A stretch of 64,000 nt of DNA from assembly GCF_039534915.1 (NCBI RefSeq), contig NZ_BAAAWE010000001.1, positions 62,001-126,000 of the forward strand. The letters run 5' to 3'. Source of the stretch: Streptomyces roseofulvus. GTDB lineage: Bacteria > Actinomycetota > Actinomycetes > Streptomycetales > Streptomycetaceae. The notes under the pieces are model-generated. The model did not search any database, had not been told where the DNA came from, and saw only the letters and a program-made list of their open reading frames with translations. The stretch's first letter is position 1. The number at the start of each line of letters is the position of its first letter. Positions 17,597-26,257 of the stretch are shown piece by piece. The translations under genes and the position numbers were made by a program.

Positions 17597-18205
17597 TCAG
17601 CGGTACTCCATCGCCCGGTGGTAGTGCGGTTCGGTGTGGCCGCGGTCCAGGTCGCAGGACCACGGCTCCCAGCCCTCCAGGTCCCGGGGCGGCTTCTCCA
17701 GGGCGGGGCACAGGTGCTGGTGGTCCCGGTGCCGGAAGCGAACGGCGGCCCCGAAGCCGGACACGAGCTGCGGCGCCGGCTCGGCCCCGTACCCCGCCTT
17801 CGCGAGCACCCGCTCACACACTCGGCCGACCTGTTCGTAGTCGTAGGCGAGGCGCGCGACACCGCCCGACGCCCAGTCGGGGTGGGCGCGGATGAACTCG
17901 ACTGCGTACGGGTCGTCGACGGCGAGCGCCCTGCAGATCGCGGCGTCGAGGAGGCGGTGGACGAAGTCGTCCTCGCAGACCGGGGCGTAGCCCGACCTCG
18001 GGGGCCGGCTGCGGTAGCGCACTTCGTGAGGGCGCACCGCGGAAAGCGGGACGGTTCGTGGGCGGTTCAGCGTGGTCGCGTCGACAACCACCAGACCGCC
18101 GTCGTCGTGGCCCGTCACGCGGACGATCGCGCGGCTGCCGGGCCGCAGCGCCCGCAGGAGCGTTCCTGGCGTCGGGGCGGCGGTGTCAGTGTCCGCCGCC
18201 CTCAT
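17597..18205 (-). CDS. Hypothetical protein
   Basis: 202 residues from ATG 18205. The N-terminal 65 residues form a beta-rich segment (LRALRPGSRAIVRVTGHDD, LVVVDATTLNRPRTVPLSAV). The middle is helical (DDFVHRLLDAAICRALAV, WASGGVARLAYDYEQVGR). The end is rich in His, Cys and Trp (HRDHQHLCPALEK, WEPWSCDLDRGHTEPHYH) and could bind a metal. It starts 22 bp after the 18228 gene, so the two are probably co-transcribed. The family is unknown to me. Confidence 0.6.
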   Translation of the reverse strand: MRAADTDTAAPTPGTLLRALRPGSRAIVRVTGHDDGGLVVVDATTLNRPRTVPLSAVRPHEVRYRSRPPRSGYAPVCEDDFVHRLLDAAICRALAVDDPYAVEFIRAHPDWASGGVARLAYDYEQVGRVCERVLAKAGYGAEPAPQLVSGFGAAVRFRHRDHQHLCPALEKPPRDLEGWEPWSCDLDRGHTEPHYHRAMEYR

Positions 18206-18227
18206 TCTGCCGCAGGGCAGAGCGGAG

Positions 18228-18434
18228 TCAGAGGCGGGTCATGCCGGACGGGTGCTCCAGGCGAAGTCCGCCGGTGTATCGGTGGGCTGCACCCCATCCG
18301 GCTGCGGTGAATGCGTCCCAGAACGCGCTCTCCACCACCTCCCGGTGTTGGGCCCGGCGGTCGGTCACCCTCACGATGCAGCCCCGGACGGTATACGAGA
18401 TCAGCACGTCGGAGGTAGGAACGCTGACGCCCAT
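18228..18434 (-). CDS. Hypothetical small protein
   Basis: 68 residues from ATG 18434 (MGVSVPTSDVLISYTVRGC); the longer upstream frame has unlikely composition. The sequence is a short alpha/beta protein ending YTGGLRLEHPSGMTRL. It is followed at 22 bp by the 202-residue hypothetical gene and preceded by the broken gene at 18628, suggesting one minus-strand operon. No family is recognised. Confidence 0.5.
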   Translation of the reverse strand: MGVSVPTSDVLISYTVRGCIVRVTDRRAQHREVVESAFWDAFTAAGWGAAHRYTGGLRLEHPSGMTRL

Positions 18435-18627
18435 GCCCTCACTGCTGCGAGCGCGGCGACGATGGGCAGGGCGGCGTCCGCAATGCAGCCGCCGCTCGTT
18501 CGGGCCTGGGGTGCGGTCATCGACAGCCTCTCGATTCATGGATGTGCCGGCCTGCCCTCTGGAAAGGCCGGATCATCTGATGCCGGCCTCCCGGCCGAAG
18601 CGGGGCCGGCGGATCCCGGAGCCGGTG

Positions 18628-19251
18628 TCAGTGATCAAGTTCGCCATCCCATCGTCGCGGCACCCGTGCGCTGACATCAGGAGTTCCTCGGAATTCCGCC
18701 TCGGCACCGGACAGCACGGCACGCTCGGCGCGCGTCCACTCCGCGTACTCCTGGCGGACGTAGGCGCGGCCCGCGTCGGGTTCGTCGTCCCAGATGGGGT
18801 GAAAAAAAATCGGCGCGGAGGTCACCGGCGGCGTAGACACCATCGGTGTCCGCGTCGAAGGCGCGCAGCGCCGCCGCGGCGGTGTCGGCGCGGTCCAGGG
18901 CGTGCTCGGTCTCGGTGACGGTGGCGTCGCCGCGCAGTGGTCGAGTTCGGTGGCGTAGGCGCGGCGGTCGGCGAGCGCGGCCCGGCGAAGCAGGAGCAGC
19001 CGGCGGGCCATCGGGGCCGGACGGCGCCCGGACGCCTTGGCTGTCGCGGTCGCCGTGTCGAGGCTGGCTTCCAGCGCGGCGAGGGCCTCGTCCTCCTCGT
19101 ATTCGGGCGGGGCCGTGCGGTAGGCGGTGCGATAGTCGGGCGCTGGGGAGGGGGAGGTGTCGTAGGGCGGCCAGGTTCGCCTGCACCGCCGGCACCGCAA
19201 CACCTGCCGTCCTTCCACGGTGAGGACGTCGGTCTGCACACTCGGGCACAT
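18628..19251 (-). pseudogene. Hypothetical CxxC protein interrupted by two frameshifts
   Basis: Start ATG 19251 (MCPSVQTDVLTVEGRQVLR, then CRRCRRTW). The frame changes near 18940 (after ATELDHC, resuming as ATVTETEHALDRADTAA). It changes back at an eight-T run at 18806-18813: seven T would give RADFFHPIWDDEPD. It ends RVPRRWDGELDH at 18628. Because the two shifts compensate and the second lies in a homopolymer, sequencing error or slippage is possible and the gene may be functional. Amino-terminal Cys pairs suggest a zinc ribbon; otherwise unknown. Confidence 0.55.
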
Positions 19252-19491
19252 GCGGACACGATCGCCTGACGTTCCATCGCCAGCTTCATCCGCGTCTCCC
19301 TCGTCCGGCGCCTGTGCTGCCCGTTCCGCCCGGATCTGCCCACCGCTCCGGGGCTGCACTCCCTCGTCACCCGGACGGGCCCGTGGGCGGAGGCTTGTTC
19401 GCGGGAACGGCCAGCAGCCGGGCCGCGCGGCGTGCGGAGGTGCCCAGCGGCGTGGCTGGGGTGAGCGGTCCGGAGTGGGTACTGTTCGCAT

Positions 19492-19998
19492 ATGTCATGG
19501 GATGAGAGTGGTGTCCCGCATCGGGTGGCTTCTCGCCGGTCGGGTACGAGCGAGCTGGAACCGGACCGGCTGCCGGAGGTGCGTGAGCTCGTAGAGATGG
19601 GCTGGGCTCTGGCTCCCGAGGCGCCGATGTGGGTGTTCCTCCCCTACGTGTGGCCGGCTCGGGCCCGGACCTGGGTTCCCGATCGGTCGACCCGATGGCA
19701 GATCGACACCACCCTTGACGCCACGGGACAGATTCTGGACGTCGAGTGCCATCCCCTCTCCCCAGGGGAGAAGGAGACCCAGGAAGAGGACGCCGCAGCC
19801 GATCTGGCCATCGCCGGGGTCCCGCCCCGACCGCGAGGACGGCTGTGGCTCCTCCGCCCGGTCGGCGGCCTGGGGGACCTCCAGGCCGTACTGGAGCACT
19901 TGTGCGCCGCCGCTGAAGCCCGCAGGGTGCACACGGGGCTGTCCGTCACCTTCACCCGGTTGTGCGCGGGTGAGCTTGAGGCTCTCGCGGGGAAGTGA
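19492..19998 (+). CDS. Hypothetical protein
   Basis: 168 residues from ATG 19492. The composition is soluble with several tryptophans (MGWALAPEAPMWVFLPYVW, TWVPDRSTRWQIDTTLD) and a final helix (VLEHLCAAAEARRVHTGLS). No motif is recognised. It is divergent from the broken CxxC gene and convergent with the secreted gene at 20046, so it stands alone. Confidence 0.55.
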   Translation: MSWDESGVPHRVASRRSGTSELEPDRLPEVRELVEMGWALAPEAPMWVFLPYVWPARARTWVPDRSTRWQIDTTLDATGQILDVECHPLSPGEKETQEEDAAADLAIAGVPPRPRGRLWLLRPVGGLGDLQAVLEHLCAAAEARRVHTGLSVTFTRLCAGELEALAGK

Positions 19999-20045
19999 CC
20001 CGCGGCTGCCCGGCGAGATCCGGCGGCAGAGGAGGCCCGGACGTC

Positions 20046-20867
20046 TCAGGCTTTCCAGGGCACCTCGTAGTACTTGCAGCCCGTGGCCGTGTTGCACTTG
20101 TTCCACCGGCCGGTGTGCAGGACGCCGGCCTTGAACAGCTGCCGGTAGCCGAAGGCCATGAACTCGCCTTCGTGGTCGTCGTGGTACTTGCCGCTCCCGG
20201 TCAGCCGCTGCTCGTTGTAGGCCCACCGGGTGCTGCTGGGCCACCACGAGCGGCGGTCCGCCGCGTTGACCGCCACGAGGTTGACCTCGTTCGTCCCGCA
20301 GTACTCGTCCGGCGCGCCGCTGATGTTGACCCGGCAGTTGTTCTTCCAAATACCCGGGCGGATCTCGGGGCCGCTGTCCCAGTCGAGCAGGGTGCGCCAG
20401 CGGGGGTGGTTCCCGTCGAAGGACTGCCGGTAGACGAGGTCGAAGCTGCCGATGACGCCCTTGCTGTCCCCGTAGGCGCCGTTGCCCTTCACCTCGGCTG
20501 TGTGGTCGTTGATCTTCCGGCTGCAGATTGTGCCGTTCTCGCACCACGTGTCGTAGTCGTCCGCGCCCGGTGCGGCGGCCTCGCGAGGTGCGGGGGTGAT
20601 GGCGACGTCGTCGGCGACGATGCGGGTGCTGTCGGTCTTGTTGCCCTCAGGGTCCACGGTGACCGTCAGAGTCCCGCCCAGGCAGGTCCACGCCTCGGGA
20701 AGGGTTTGCCGTGCCGCTTCCACGCATGCCTGGATGCCCGCACCTCCGCCGTCGGCCGGGTCCAGGGGCCTCCACGGCGCGGGCACGGCGGTCGCGAAGG
20801 AGGTGCTGGAAGACGCCGCGATCACGCCTCCGGCCAGAACTGACACAACGCCACGAAGCGCTTTCAC
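20046..20867 (-). CDS. Secreted hypothetical protein
   Basis: 273 residues from GTG 20867, chosen because GGAGG lies five bases upstream; an upstream ATG at 20879 falls inside the SD. Residues 1-30 form a signal peptide (ALRGVVSVLAGGVIAASSS, cleavage near ATA-VPA). The mature protein is beta-rich with about ten cysteines (TWCENGTICSRKINDHT, GIWKNNCRVNISGAPDEYC, KCNTATGCKYYEVPWKA), probably disulfide-stabilised. No domain is recognised. A 22-bp sequence 110 bp upstream is nearly repeated upstream of another secreted-protein gene at 43305. Confidence 0.7.
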   Translation of the reverse strand: MKALRGVVSVLAGGVIAASSSTSFATAVPAPWRPLDPADGGGAGIQACVEAARQTLPEAWTCLGGTLTVTVDPEGNKTDSTRIVADDVAITPAPREAAAPGADDYDTWCENGTICSRKINDHTAEVKGNGAYGDSKGVIGSFDLVYRQSFDGNHPRWRTLLDWDSGPEIRPGIWKNNCRVNISGAPDEYCGTNEVNLVAVNAADRRSWWPSSTRWAYNEQRLTGSGKYHDDHEGEFMAFGYRQLFKAGVLHTGRWNKCNTATGCKYYEVPWKA

Positions 20868-20976
20868 GGGGTCCTCCAAGAGCGCTCGGAATCCTTGATC
20901 ACGAGCGCATGAATACTGCCTGCGGCAGCGCGGTCTGCCACGTCCCAGGCCGTCTTCGACCGTTCAGAGGAACGAG

Positions 20977-20998
20977 TTCACCGGAGAAACGATCCGGG
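20977..20998 (-). promoter_or_regulatory. Shared upstream element, copy A
   Basis: On the gene strand it reads GATCGTTTCTCCGGTGAA with flanking CCCG. It lies 110 bp upstream of the secreted-protein start at 20867. 19 of 22 bases match 43382-43403, which lies 77 bp upstream of the secreted HNH nuclease gene. Confidence 0.4.
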
Positions 20999-21303
20999 TC
21001 ACCGCCGTCGGTCACGCTGTCCCCGCCCGCCTTCAGCGCGAAGAGCCTGCCCTCCCTCCCCGACCAGCCGGCGCGGCAGGACGTCCTCGACCGCTTCCTC
21101 TGTCCGGGCAGGGGCGCCTGCGGCGATCCGGCCGACCAGCAGGGCAGCTGCCACGGCGGGCTCGGCCGTGGTGCCCCACGGCACTCGGGCGGGAGTTGTC
21201 GTCCTGCGGTCTGGAACGCGGCCGCCGGCCGCACCACCACCGCCGCGACGGGGGTATGGCCCGAGCCCCCGGCAGCGTACGGGGGCCATCGGGCGTCTTC
21301 GTG

Positions 21304-21339
21304 CGGAGAGCCAGCCCCCTGAAGGGGGCTGGCTCTCCG
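21304..21339. terminator. Perfect 16-bp hairpin
   Basis: CGGAGAGCCAGCCCCC, loop TGAA, then the exact complement. It is far more stable than neighbouring sequence and lies in the gene-free region, so it probably isolates the lipoprotein gene from upstream transcription. Confidence 0.65.
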
Positions 21340-21514
21340 AGCACGTCCGCGCGTCAACACGTCCGTGCGCGTCCCTCTGTTCGGCGGCTGAAGCCCAATC
21401 CAAGGGGTCGGCTGGGTCGTGACAGGGCGGGTGACGGGGCAGCGAGGCGCTGGGATGCCTGTCATGCCGATGTGCAGAAGCGAGCAGGGGGGGGGCGGGC
21501 TACCTTTTGTGAGC

Positions 21515-22216
21515 ATGACGTTATTGACGCGGGGGTCATGCGCACAGAGATGGGTGTTGGCGGCGCTGGCTGCCGCTGTAGTGGCCACTACAGGTGCTTG
21601 CGACGCGACTGCGACCGGGAAACCCGGGGACGGGAGCAAGGCTGTCGGCAGTGCGCCTCCGGCGCTGAAGCAGACATCCTCTGCGGCGCCCATCACGGAT
21701 GCCGCAATGGCTGCCGGTATCCCGCCTGGTGTCGGCAGTCTGCCCGCAGGCTGGTCACCGAAGTCAGGCCCAACATCTGAGCCGTGCCCTGTACCAGGTG
21801 CATGCGACGGCCTGCTGTTCGATGTGCATGCGGAGTACGAGACCAACGTCGTCGATGGAGTGCAGGTCATCGTCAAGGTGTATTCCAACCCCGATGCGGC
21901 AACCGCCGCCTTCGCCGAAACGAAGAAGGAAATGCTGCGGGGTGAGGAGCCCCCTACGGAGATCGCCTTGCCGGTCGCCGGATCCGATGCTTCGGCCGGA
22001 TACACCTGGGAACTCCGCTCCCAAACCGGTGCCGAGGTGCTCCGTTCGTGGGCGGATTCGGCGGTCCTCACTGGTACTGCCGTGATCAGAATCGACATGT
22101 CCAAGGACCCGGGCAAGCCCAGCCTCGCGGTGCTGACCGCCCTCCACACGACCATCACGGCACGCGCCCGTGAGGCGCAAGGCGGCAAACCCCCCACGGC
22201 CCGTCTCGTCCTCTGA
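21515..22216 (+). CDS. Putative lipoprotein
   Basis: About 233 residues from ATG 21515; GTG 21509, eight bases after a G-rich SD, is equally possible. The N-terminus has an Arg-containing h-region (WVLAALAAAVVATTGAC) with a lipobox-like TGAC, so it is probably lipidated at that cysteine. The mature part has a linker (AAPITDAAMAAGIPPGVGS) and a compact alpha/beta domain with a Cys pair (EPCPVPGACDGLLFDV). It resembles streptomycete substrate-free surface lipoproteins of unknown function. A nine-G run lies just upstream at about 21487. Confidence 0.65.
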   Translation: MTLLTRGSCAQRWVLAALAAAVVATTGACDATATGKPGDGSKAVGSAPPALKQTSSAAPITDAAMAAGIPPGVGSLPAGWSPKSGPTSEPCPVPGACDGLLFDVHAEYETNVVDGVQVIVKVYSNPDAATAAFAETKKEMLRGEEPPTEIALPVAGSDASAGYTWELRSQTGAEVLRSWADSAVLTGTAVIRIDMSKDPGKPSLAVLTALHTTITARAREAQGGKPPTARLVL

Positions 22217-22287
22217 CACGGCACTCGTGTCCGCCCCCTCCCGGACCTCCCGGCGAGCCGGGTGGGCGGGAGCGGACGAACTCACCC

Positions 22288-22557
22288 ATGACAGCGTATC
22301 CGCCCTCGCCTGCTCGGCTCGGCGCCCGGGAGATCGTCGCGCTGGTCTCGACGATGGCCCTGATGTTCCTGTCCTCGACGGTCGCCCTGGCCGGGATCGG
22401 TCTGTCCGTCCCCGACATCCTGACGCTCCTCGGCGGTGCGGCTGGCGCCGTCACCGTGACGGTCACGGTGGTGATCGGCGCCGGCACCACGCGCTCCACC
22501 CGGGAGATGCACCGCGAGGCCGTGATGGCGCTCAGCTGCCTTGCCGGGCAGATCTGA
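22288..22557 (+). CDS. Small two-helix membrane protein
   Basis: 89 residues from ATG 22288. It contains two transmembrane segments (VALVSTMALMFLSSTVALAG and ILTLLGGAAGAVTVTVTVVI) and a basic cytoplasmic end (GTTRSTREMHREAVMAL). It is followed after 12 bp by the HTH fragment at 22570, so the two were probably co-transcribed before the latter was disrupted. No family is assigned. Confidence 0.6.
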   Translation: MTAYPPSPARLGAREIVALVSTMALMFLSSTVALAGIGLSVPDILTLLGGAAGAVTVTVTVVIGAGTTRSTREMHREAVMALSCLAGQI

Positions 22558-22569
22558 CCGGGGACAGGC

Positions 22570-23328
22570 ATGGGACGCCCGATGAATCCCATCCCTGCTC
22601 CGGACAGCGCCGTCGGCCGTCTCGCCCAGGCTCTGCGGGACGGCCTGAACGCCAAGTGCATCGGTTTCCGGCGCTTAGCGGAGAAGGTCCGCTACGACCC
22701 CACCGCCCTCCAGCGGGCCGCATCCGGCAAGAGCGTGCTTTCCTGGCCGGTGGCCAGGGCCTTCGCGAACCAGTGCGACCTCGACGAGGCCCACATCCGG
22801 AAGCTCTGGGAGGCAGCCCGCCGAGAGAAGGACCGCCAGCATCCCCGCGGCGGTCCGCCCCGGGCCGGCGTGCACCAGGTCGTGAACTGCGCCGAACTGG
22901 GCGTGGTCCTCGCCACCCTGCGGGTGAAGAAGAACAGTCTTCTCGTGGCCGTGCTGGTCACCGCCGCGAGCGTTTCCGACAACGCCGGCGGCATCCAGGT
23001 GCTGTCGCAGATCGCGAAGGCCCACCCTCGGGTGGGCCGAAGGCCTGGACGGACACCGGCTACCGCACCAAGGCCATCGACCACGGCGCCCGCCTCGGCA
23101 TCGACGTCGAAGTCGTCCACCGCGACCCCCGGCCAGAAGGGTTTCAAGGTCATCCCGCGGCGCTGGGTCGTCGAGCGGACCTTCGGCTGGCTCATGCACC
23201 ACCGCCGCCTCGCCCGCGACTACGAAGCCCTGCCTGCCCGATCCGAAGCCATGATCAGCCTCGCGATGATCGACCTGATGAGCCGTCGCCTCACCCGCGA
23301 AGCCACGCTGAACTGGCGCAGCACATAG
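22570..23328 (+). pseudogene. HTH protein 5' part fused to IS5-family transposase 3' part
   Basis: Start ATG 22570 (or 22582). Residues to about 105 are an XRE-like DNA-binding protein ([40 protein letters not shown]). From about 22900 the sequence becomes the C-terminal half of an IS5-type transposase ([20 protein letters not shown], then [20 protein letters not shown] and [16 protein letters not shown]). The IS part itself has two shifts: the block [20 protein letters not shown] is read in another frame. An IS inserted into an HTH gene and then lost its 5' end. Confidence 0.7.
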
Positions 23329-23358
23329 CCCGCCCCGGCGGGCCGCAACGAGAAGGCG

Positions 23359-23781
23359 TCAGCACTGGTCAAAGCCCCGGAAGGTCCCTGACTCATCCGC
23401 GGCGTCGGCGAACTCCGCAAAGTCCATGTTGGCGATGCTGAGGTTGGCCGAGACGTCAGGGAACCACCGGGCGGGGACCCTGAACGTTCGCCCAGGCTCG
23501 TCCGAGAGGTCCACGGCCAGGAGCGGGTGACCCGGATCCTTCATCGTGGCTGCGTCCGCCAGAAACATGTTGACGATCTGGTCGTTCTCGTCCGCAGCAA
23601 CCTCTTCAGCTATCAAGGCCTGGACCCCCACGCCGGCAAAGCGAAACTCGCTGACATACGTGGCAAAGGGGTATTCTCCGGCCGCGTCGACTGCGGCTCG
23701 AACCGATTCCCAGGCTCCCTCGTCACCGAAGTCAGTACGCAGGACCAGCGAGGTCAGATCATCAGGCTGAGGCAGAGGCAT
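23359..23781 (-). CDS. DUF6924 family protein
   Basis: 140 residues from ATG 23781. It has the family pattern DLTSLVLRTDFGDEGAWESV, then ATYVSEFRFAGVGVQALI, NMFLADAATMKDPGHPLLAV and VSANLSIANMDFAEFADA. The full length is normal for DUF6924, a streptomycete family of unknown function. It is presumably cytoplasmic, as there is no signal or membrane segment. It is isolated between the IS chimera and the TPR gene. The 23782-24048 gap contains an imperfect GCACGCC/GGCGTGC hairpin at about 23917-23956. Confidence 0.8.
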   Translation of the reverse strand: MPLPQPDDLTSLVLRTDFGDEGAWESVRAAVDAAGEYPFATYVSEFRFAGVGVQALIAEEVAADENDQIVNMFLADAATMKDPGHPLLAVDLSDEPGRTFRVPARWFPDVSANLSIANMDFAEFADAADESGTFRGFDQC

Positions 23782-24048
23782 CTCGCGATCCTCTCACCTG
23801 ACGCTGGCATCGACTGCCCCAGGCCAGGCACCCACCGCACCGGCGCGACTCCTCAAGACAACCCTGCGATACCAAACACCCCCACCAGGACAAAACGCTC
23901 TTTAGTGGCTCGGGCTGGGGTGTAGCACGCCGCCAGCGCGGGATGCGCCGCGGTGGCGTGCGTGTCTGTCTGCTGTGTGGCGCAGGCAGTCCCTCGGGGT
24001 TCCACCGGCGCGTACGGTTGTCGTATCGGTGCCGTGTCGCCGGTGGCT

Positions 24049-24582
24049 TCAGCGTCCTTCGTGCTGCGGTTCCTCGTCGTGCTGGATGCTGTCCAGGTCG
24101 TCGGCGTAGTGCTCGATTGCCCGCCGGTAGTCCTGCACCCGGCGGTCGCTGCTGGTAGCGGCGAGCGTCTTCAGCAGCAGCTGTACCGCCTGACGGTTCT
24201 CACCCTGGTTGTACAGCCCCATGGCGAGGAAAGCGTGCAGCGCCGCATCGTCCGGGAACTCGTCGAGTCCCTGCCGGAGGGTCTGCACGGCCTTGTCGTA
24301 GGAGCCCAGGATCCGGTGCGTGCTTCCCAGGCCGAGGAAGGCTCCGTGCCGGTCTTCCGGGGACAGGCCCGCGCCGCTCAGGGCACGTTCGTAGAACGGG
24401 ACGGCTTCGCGCTCCAGGCCGAGGACATCGTGCACCCAGGCGGTCTGATAGGCGATCTCGCTGTCTGCCGGGTACTTCTCGACCAGTTCCACCAGCTGTT
24501 CCCGGGCCTGCTCGGTCTGGCCCTGCTCTCGCAGCCGGACCGCTCGTGCCAGCGCCTCGGCCTTGTCGTGATCATTATTCAT
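24049..24582 (-). CDS. Tetratricopeptide repeat protein
   Basis: 177 residues from ATG 24582. It contains four TPR-like helix pairs: AEALARAVRLREQGQTEQAR, SEIAYQTAWVHDVLGLEREA, LGLGSTHRILGSYDKAVQTL and LHAFLAMGLYNQGENRQAVQ. This matches the small soluble bacterial TPR_5-type proteins of about this size. They serve as protein-interaction scaffolds; the partner is unknown. It ends with an acidic, His-containing tail (DSIQHDEEPQHEGR). The gene is monocistronic. Confidence 0.85.
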   Translation of the reverse strand: MNNDHDKAEALARAVRLREQGQTEQAREQLVELVEKYPADSEIAYQTAWVHDVLGLEREAVPFYERALSGAGLSPEDRHGAFLGLGSTHRILGSYDKAVQTLRQGLDEFPDDAALHAFLAMGLYNQGENRQAVQLLLKTLAATSSDRRVQDYRRAIEHYADDLDSIQHDEEPQHEGR

Positions 24583-24677
24583 GGTGCTCTACGGTGGCAC
24601 ACCGCCTCTGATCAGCAAAGTTCGCTCTCTGTCTCACCTGCCGAACCATTTCGCACGGTGCTCTCGCCGGCGGGAGG

Positions 24678-25235
24678 TCAGAGGAGCTGGACGGTCAGGG
24701 GGCCGGACGAGGTGCTGAGCCCGTTGGCGGTGGTGCACTGGAGGGTGTCCGTCAGGGCCGGGACGAGGGCGATCTCGACGGTGATCTGCGATCCCTGGAA
24801 GTCTCCGGACTGCACCTGGCCGGTGAGGACGAGTACGGAGACGCCGCCGGGGCGCAGGCTGACCCCGCCGGTGAAGGTGAAGGCGGAGGCGGTCGTCTGG
24901 GGATTCGGCCAGGTGATGAGGCCGGAGCCAGACGAGTTGCCGCCAGTGCACGACAGCTGTCCTTCTCCCTGGAAGCTGATGCTTCCGCCGGTGTGCAGCG
25001 TGTCGGTTCCAGTGCAGGGCCCGACGGCTCCGGTGGCGGTCACGGCTGTCTGCCGCTGCGTCAGGGTCAGGCCGGGCTGGTAGGTGGCGGTCTCGTAGCC
25101 GGTGCAGAGCAGAGCGGCCGAGGCCGGCTGGGCGTTCGCGGCGGGCGCGGACAGCCCGGCCATCAGCAGGCCGGCTGCCGCCGCGGCCACGGCGGCGTGG
25201 CGCCTGCGCAGGTGAGAGGTTGTGCGGGGCGTCAT
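24678..25235 (-). CDS. Secreted four-cysteine protein, paralogue 1
   Basis: 185 residues from ATG 25235. The signal peptide spans residues 1-36 (RRRHAAVAAAAAGLLMAGLS, cleavage ANA). The mature domain is beta-rich with four cysteines (ALLCTGYET, VGPCTG, QLSCTG, TLQCTT) and the block GQVQSGDFQGSQ. The cysteine spacing and several blocks (C-T-x-Y-x-P-x-L, G-x-x-x-G-x-F-x-G) are shared with the next two secreted genes, so the three are paralogues. Two disulfides are likely. It is probably co-transcribed with the 25278 gene, whose stop lies 42 bp upstream of this start. Confidence 0.7.
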   Translation of the reverse strand: MTPRTTSHLRRRHAAVAAAAAGLLMAGLSAPAANAQPASAALLCTGYETATYQPGLTLTQRQTAVTATGAVGPCTGTDTLHTGGSISFQGEGQLSCTGGNSSGSGLITWPNPQTTASAFTFTGGVSLRPGGVSVLVLTGQVQSGDFQGSQITVEIALVPALTDTLQCTTANGLSTSSGPLTVQLL

Positions 25236-25277
25236 GAGCGTTCCTCCGACGGGAGTCCGGTACGGCGGGCTGCGAGG

Positions 25278-25829
25278 TCAGGGCTGGATGGTGAGGGTGG
25301 TCTGCGACGACGCCGTCGCGACTCCGGTGGTGGCACAGGCGGTGGGGTCGAGCGTGGGGAAGAAGGTGATCTGTTCCGCCTGATGGCCGGAGAACCGGCC
25401 GGCGGTGATCGTCCCGGTGCGGACGGAGGCGCTCGTGCCGTTGATGACGGTGATGGTCGAGGTGTAGGTGAACGTGCTCGTCTGCCCGTTGTCCCAGGTG
25501 AAGACCCGGTTGCCGCTCCCGGAGGAGGGAGTCGTGTTGCAGGACTGGGAGGGGTTGTTGATGGTCTCGCTGTACTGAGCGGACAGCACCGTCGTTCCGA
25601 CGGCGGTACAGAGCCCGGGTGACGCGGCCAGGCCGAGCAGGCCCTGGTTGACGATCGTCGTCGCCTGCGGGGTGTTGGTCAGGGGCGGCGAGTACTGGCT
25701 CACCGACTGGCCCGTGCACTCGACCAAGGCCGACGAAGGGGCAGCGGAAGCGGGGCGGAGTCCCAGCGAGCCGAGCGCGCACGCGGCCCCCAGAGCCGCG
25801 ATGCGCGCCGCATTTCGGGTCATTTTCAT
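25278..25829 (-). CDS. Secreted four-cysteine protein, paralogue 2
   Basis: 183 residues from ATG 25829, seven bases after GGAG. The signal peptide covers about residues 1-29 (ALGAACALGSLGLRPASA). The mature part carries the shared motifs ECTGQSVSQYSPPLTNTPQ, PGLCTA, SQSCNT and PTACATT, plus WDNGQTSTFTYTSTITVING and GTITAGRFSGHQ. It is closest to paralogue 3, which lies divergently 428 bp away. The family is unknown to me; extracellular and probably structural or ligand-binding. Confidence 0.7.
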   Translation of the reverse strand: MKMTRNAARIAALGAACALGSLGLRPASAAPSSALVECTGQSVSQYSPPLTNTPQATTIVNQGLLGLAASPGLCTAVGTTVLSAQYSETINNPSQSCNTTPSSGSGNRVFTWDNGQTSTFTYTSTITVINGTSASVRTGTITAGRFSGHQAEQITFFPTLDPTACATTGVATASSQTTLTIQP

Positions 25830-26257
25830 GGGCGGACTCCTCGGACTGCGTGCCACGGCGGGGGCTCCCGTCCGCAGCGTGATGTGAAGGTCCCGCGCAG
25901 CGTGGCAGCACCGAAAGGCGCACGTCCAGGTCGAATTCAGGACGAAACAGGTGTGGCGGAGCAAGATGGTTGATACTCCTAATGTCACGTGCCTCTGACA
26001 CACCCGCTGCCGGTCCATGAGGCTCACGGGTTCCGGCGTTGAATACCGATTCGCGGCGATGTCCGGAAGGCGCCTGCCCGGGTGGAGATGCGGACTGTCA
26101 AGCTGCATATGCCACGCCTCACGATGAGAGGTGACATCGACGCCTTCGCCGAACCGCTCCCCGATCCCAGTTCACATACGGAACGACCTCGCTCCGGGCG
26201 TCCACGGCCGTGACAGGCGACGCTCTGCGCCCTCACCCCATTACTTACGGAGCCTTC
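25830..26257. promoter_or_regulatory. Divergent promoter region between two secreted paralogues
   Basis: 428 bp between the starts of paralogue 2 (minus) and paralogue 3 (plus). The centre (25930-26115) is relatively A+T rich and must hold both promoters. No gene and no convincing repeated operator were found. Confidence 0.45.

Larger units (their letters stand above)
20868..21508. other. Gene-free region with promoter element and hairpin
   Basis: About 640 bp between divergent secreted/lipoprotein genes. It holds the shared upstream element (20977-20998) and a long perfect hairpin (21304-21339). Open frames on the minus strand (21000-21400) lack starts with an SD and recognisable domains. 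Confidence 0.5.

Noticed and set aside
20999..21403. Minus-strand frames upstream of the lipoprotein gene
   Set aside because: Some stretches look protein-like, but no start with an SD and no conserved motif; the perfect hairpin at 21304 lies inside the frame, which argues against coding.
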